This document shows, in pieces, positions 5,429 to 5,815 of a stretch of DNA of 5,815 nt; positions within the stretch are counted from its first letter, which is position 1; each line of letters starts with the position of its first letter. Origin of the DNA: Desulfobacterales bacterium (lineage in GTDB: Bacteria > Desulfobacterota > Desulfobacteria > Desulfobacterales > JAUCGF01). Under the pieces are notes generated by a model. The model was not told where the DNA came from and made no database searches. It was given only the letters and a program-made list of their open reading frames with translations. The DNA lies in NCBI GenBank assembly GCA_029940345.1, contig JAOZRC010000373.1, positions 1-5,815 of the forward strand, given 5' to 3'. Made by a program: the position numbers and the translations under genes.

Positions 5429-5489
5429 TGGCGGCGTAATCGTACACTTCCACCCGACCTGGCAAGTAAGTCACACTAAAACACATTAA
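5425..5489 (+). pseudogene. Broken N-terminus of a family-2 glycosyltransferase (tentative)
   Basis: A ribosome-binding site AAAGAGG (5414-5420) precedes two ATGs (5425 and 5428), overlapping the permease stop as a coupled operon gene would. Read from 5428 the frame gives M-A-A and then TAA at 5437. If one base missing from the GGCGG/GTAATC junction is restored, the peptide becomes MMAAVIVHFHPTWQV. Its 'AAVIVxFxP' start is the usual N-terminus of GT2 rhamnosyl/glucosyltransferases. The shifted frame (GTA at 5436 onward) runs to TAA at 5487-5489, and nothing recognisable as a glycosyltransferase follows. This suggests a one-base deletion plus loss of the rest of the gene. Only about 15 residues support the identification, so chance resemblance is possible. 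Confidence 0.35.
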
Positions 5490-5502
5490 ATTTAATGACT
5501 TA
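5467..5502. repeat. Inverted repeat with embedded AT-rich palindrome
   Basis: TAAGTCA (5467-5473) and TGACTTA (5496-5502) are perfect complements. Inside and overlapping the right arm is the perfect 14-bp palindrome CATTAAATTTAATG (5484-5497). It lies just past the broken glycosyltransferase start. It could be a protein-binding site or simply the scar of a rearrangement; no T-run makes it a terminator. Confidence 0.4.
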
Positions 5503-5658
5503 TTGATAGTGAAGAATTTGGCCAGACCCGATTTTAGAAAAGGGATCCCCACATCGGATCATGGGAACCAGAGGGGATGTGAACGGTTAAACAGCGACTG
5601 TAATTCTGGCAATTTTTCGCTTCTTCCTAAAATACTGCCACTTTTCAGGTTCTTCAAC

Positions 5659-5688
5659 TTGACACCTGATAAAGACGCATTCTATCAA
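5659..5688 (+). promoter_or_regulatory. Candidate sigma-70 promoter
   Basis: A perfect -35 TTGACA (5659-5664) is followed at 18 bases by TATCAA (5683-5688), four of six matches to the -10. No gene begins soon after it within the window, so it would drive a transcript with a leader of more than 120 bases into whatever lies beyond 5815. The -10 box is covered by the palindrome at 5680-5698. Confidence 0.35.
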
Positions 5689-5698
5689 ATTGATAGAA
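5680..5698. promoter_or_regulatory. Perfect 19-bp palindrome, candidate operator or activator site
   Basis: TTCTATCAA-A-TTGATAGAA is a perfect odd palindrome with 9-bp arms, the size expected for a dimeric helix-turn-helix regulator. It overlaps the -10 box of the TTGACA promoter, where binding would repress. It also lies 92-110 bases upstream of the -24 box of the sigma-54 promoter at 5790, where enhancer-binding activators usually dock. Confidence 0.5.
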
Positions 5699-5789
5699 AA
5701 GAAAGAAGTGATATTTTATAATGAACTGAAGTCAAATGAAAGAAAGATTCTTCTTAATAAGAGTATAGTTGTCAGATTTTGGTTTGTTC

Positions 5790-5804
5790 TGGCACAAAAA
5801 TTGC
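5790..5804 (+). promoter_or_regulatory. Sigma-54 (RpoN) promoter
   Basis: TGGCAC (5790-5795), five bases, then TTGC (5801-5804) reproduces the -24/-12 consensus with the invariant GG and GC doublets exactly 12 bases apart; the preceding C also fits. Transcription would start at about the right edge of the window, reading outward, so the controlled gene is not visible. Sigma-54 promoters need an AAA+ enhancer-binding activator; the palindrome at 5680-5698 is the best candidate site for one. Confidence 0.85.
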
Positions 5805-5815
5805 CTCCCTACCAA

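Larger units (their letters stand above)
5490..5815. other. Gene-free regulatory stretch at the right end
   Basis: No convincing protein is encoded here on either strand; the longest open frame lacks a good start and any family resemblance. Apart from the promoter and palindrome signals listed separately, it contains a short inverted repeat CACATC (5550-5555) / GATGTG (5576-5581). It appears to be the upstream control region of a gene beginning beyond 5815, possibly with the rubble of a lost glycosyltransferase on its left side. Confidence 0.5.

Noticed and set aside
5607..5620. TGGCAATTTTTCGC as another sigma-54 promoter
   Set aside because: The GG and GC doublets are 11 rather than 12 bases apart and the boxes are weak.
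5503..5721. 72-codon frame starting at TTG
   Set aside because: No ribosome-binding site, no protein-like pattern, and it runs through the promoter and palindrome signals.
1..5815. CRISPR array, tRNA or rRNA gene
   Set aside because: No regularly spaced direct repeats and no tRNA- or rRNA-like conserved sequences were seen.

Overview
The window most likely comes from a free-living Gram-negative bacterium with a large, signalling-rich genome and moderate, somewhat AT-leaning base composition. It carries a multi-domain phosphorelay protein, an HD-GYP cyclic-di-GMP phosphodiesterase, a polysaccharide ABC exporter subunit, a strong sigma-54 promoter and abundant intergenic palindromic repeats. 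This combination fits Desulfobacterota-like, Thiotrichales-like or similar environmental lineages. I cannot assign a taxon from the sequence alone.

Layout. Positions 204-710 (minus) hold a stand-alone HNH endonuclease of the COG1403 type. Positions about 1076 down to 795 (minus) look like a complete miniature transcription unit. It has a near-consensus sigma-70 promoter, a 44-codon reading frame and an intrinsic terminator. Positions 1171-1583 are a non-coding element bounded by inverted repeats, with two large stem-loops nested inside. After it come a palindrome-bearing promoter and a two-gene operon (1695-4177). The first protein has the order degenerate HisKA, HPt, REC; it has lost the phosphoacceptor histidine of HisKA and the whole ATPase domain. 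The second, overlapping by 4 bases, is a REC-HD-GYP response regulator. Together they look like a kinase-less phosphotransfer module feeding a c-di-GMP phosphodiesterase.

Positions 4178-4633 contain a 57-codon ORF with a textbook ribosome-binding site, a GC-rich hairpin and a pair of diverged inverted repeats. Positions 4634-5428 encode a full-length ABC-2 permease of the O-antigen/polysaccharide export type. Its stop codon overlaps a well-placed ATG start. That start opens what looks like the N-terminus of a family-2 glycosyltransferase, broken within five codons by an apparent one-base deletion. The ATPase partner of the permease is not in the window.

The last 330 bases carry no convincing gene but look regulatory. 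They hold a TTGACA promoter whose -10 overlaps a 19-bp perfect palindrome, and about 90 bp downstream a near-perfect sigma-54 promoter (TGGCAC-N5-TTGC) that would start transcription at the right edge. Two themes stand out: surface polysaccharide export next to c-di-GMP signalling, and recent decay and repeat insertion in the same region.
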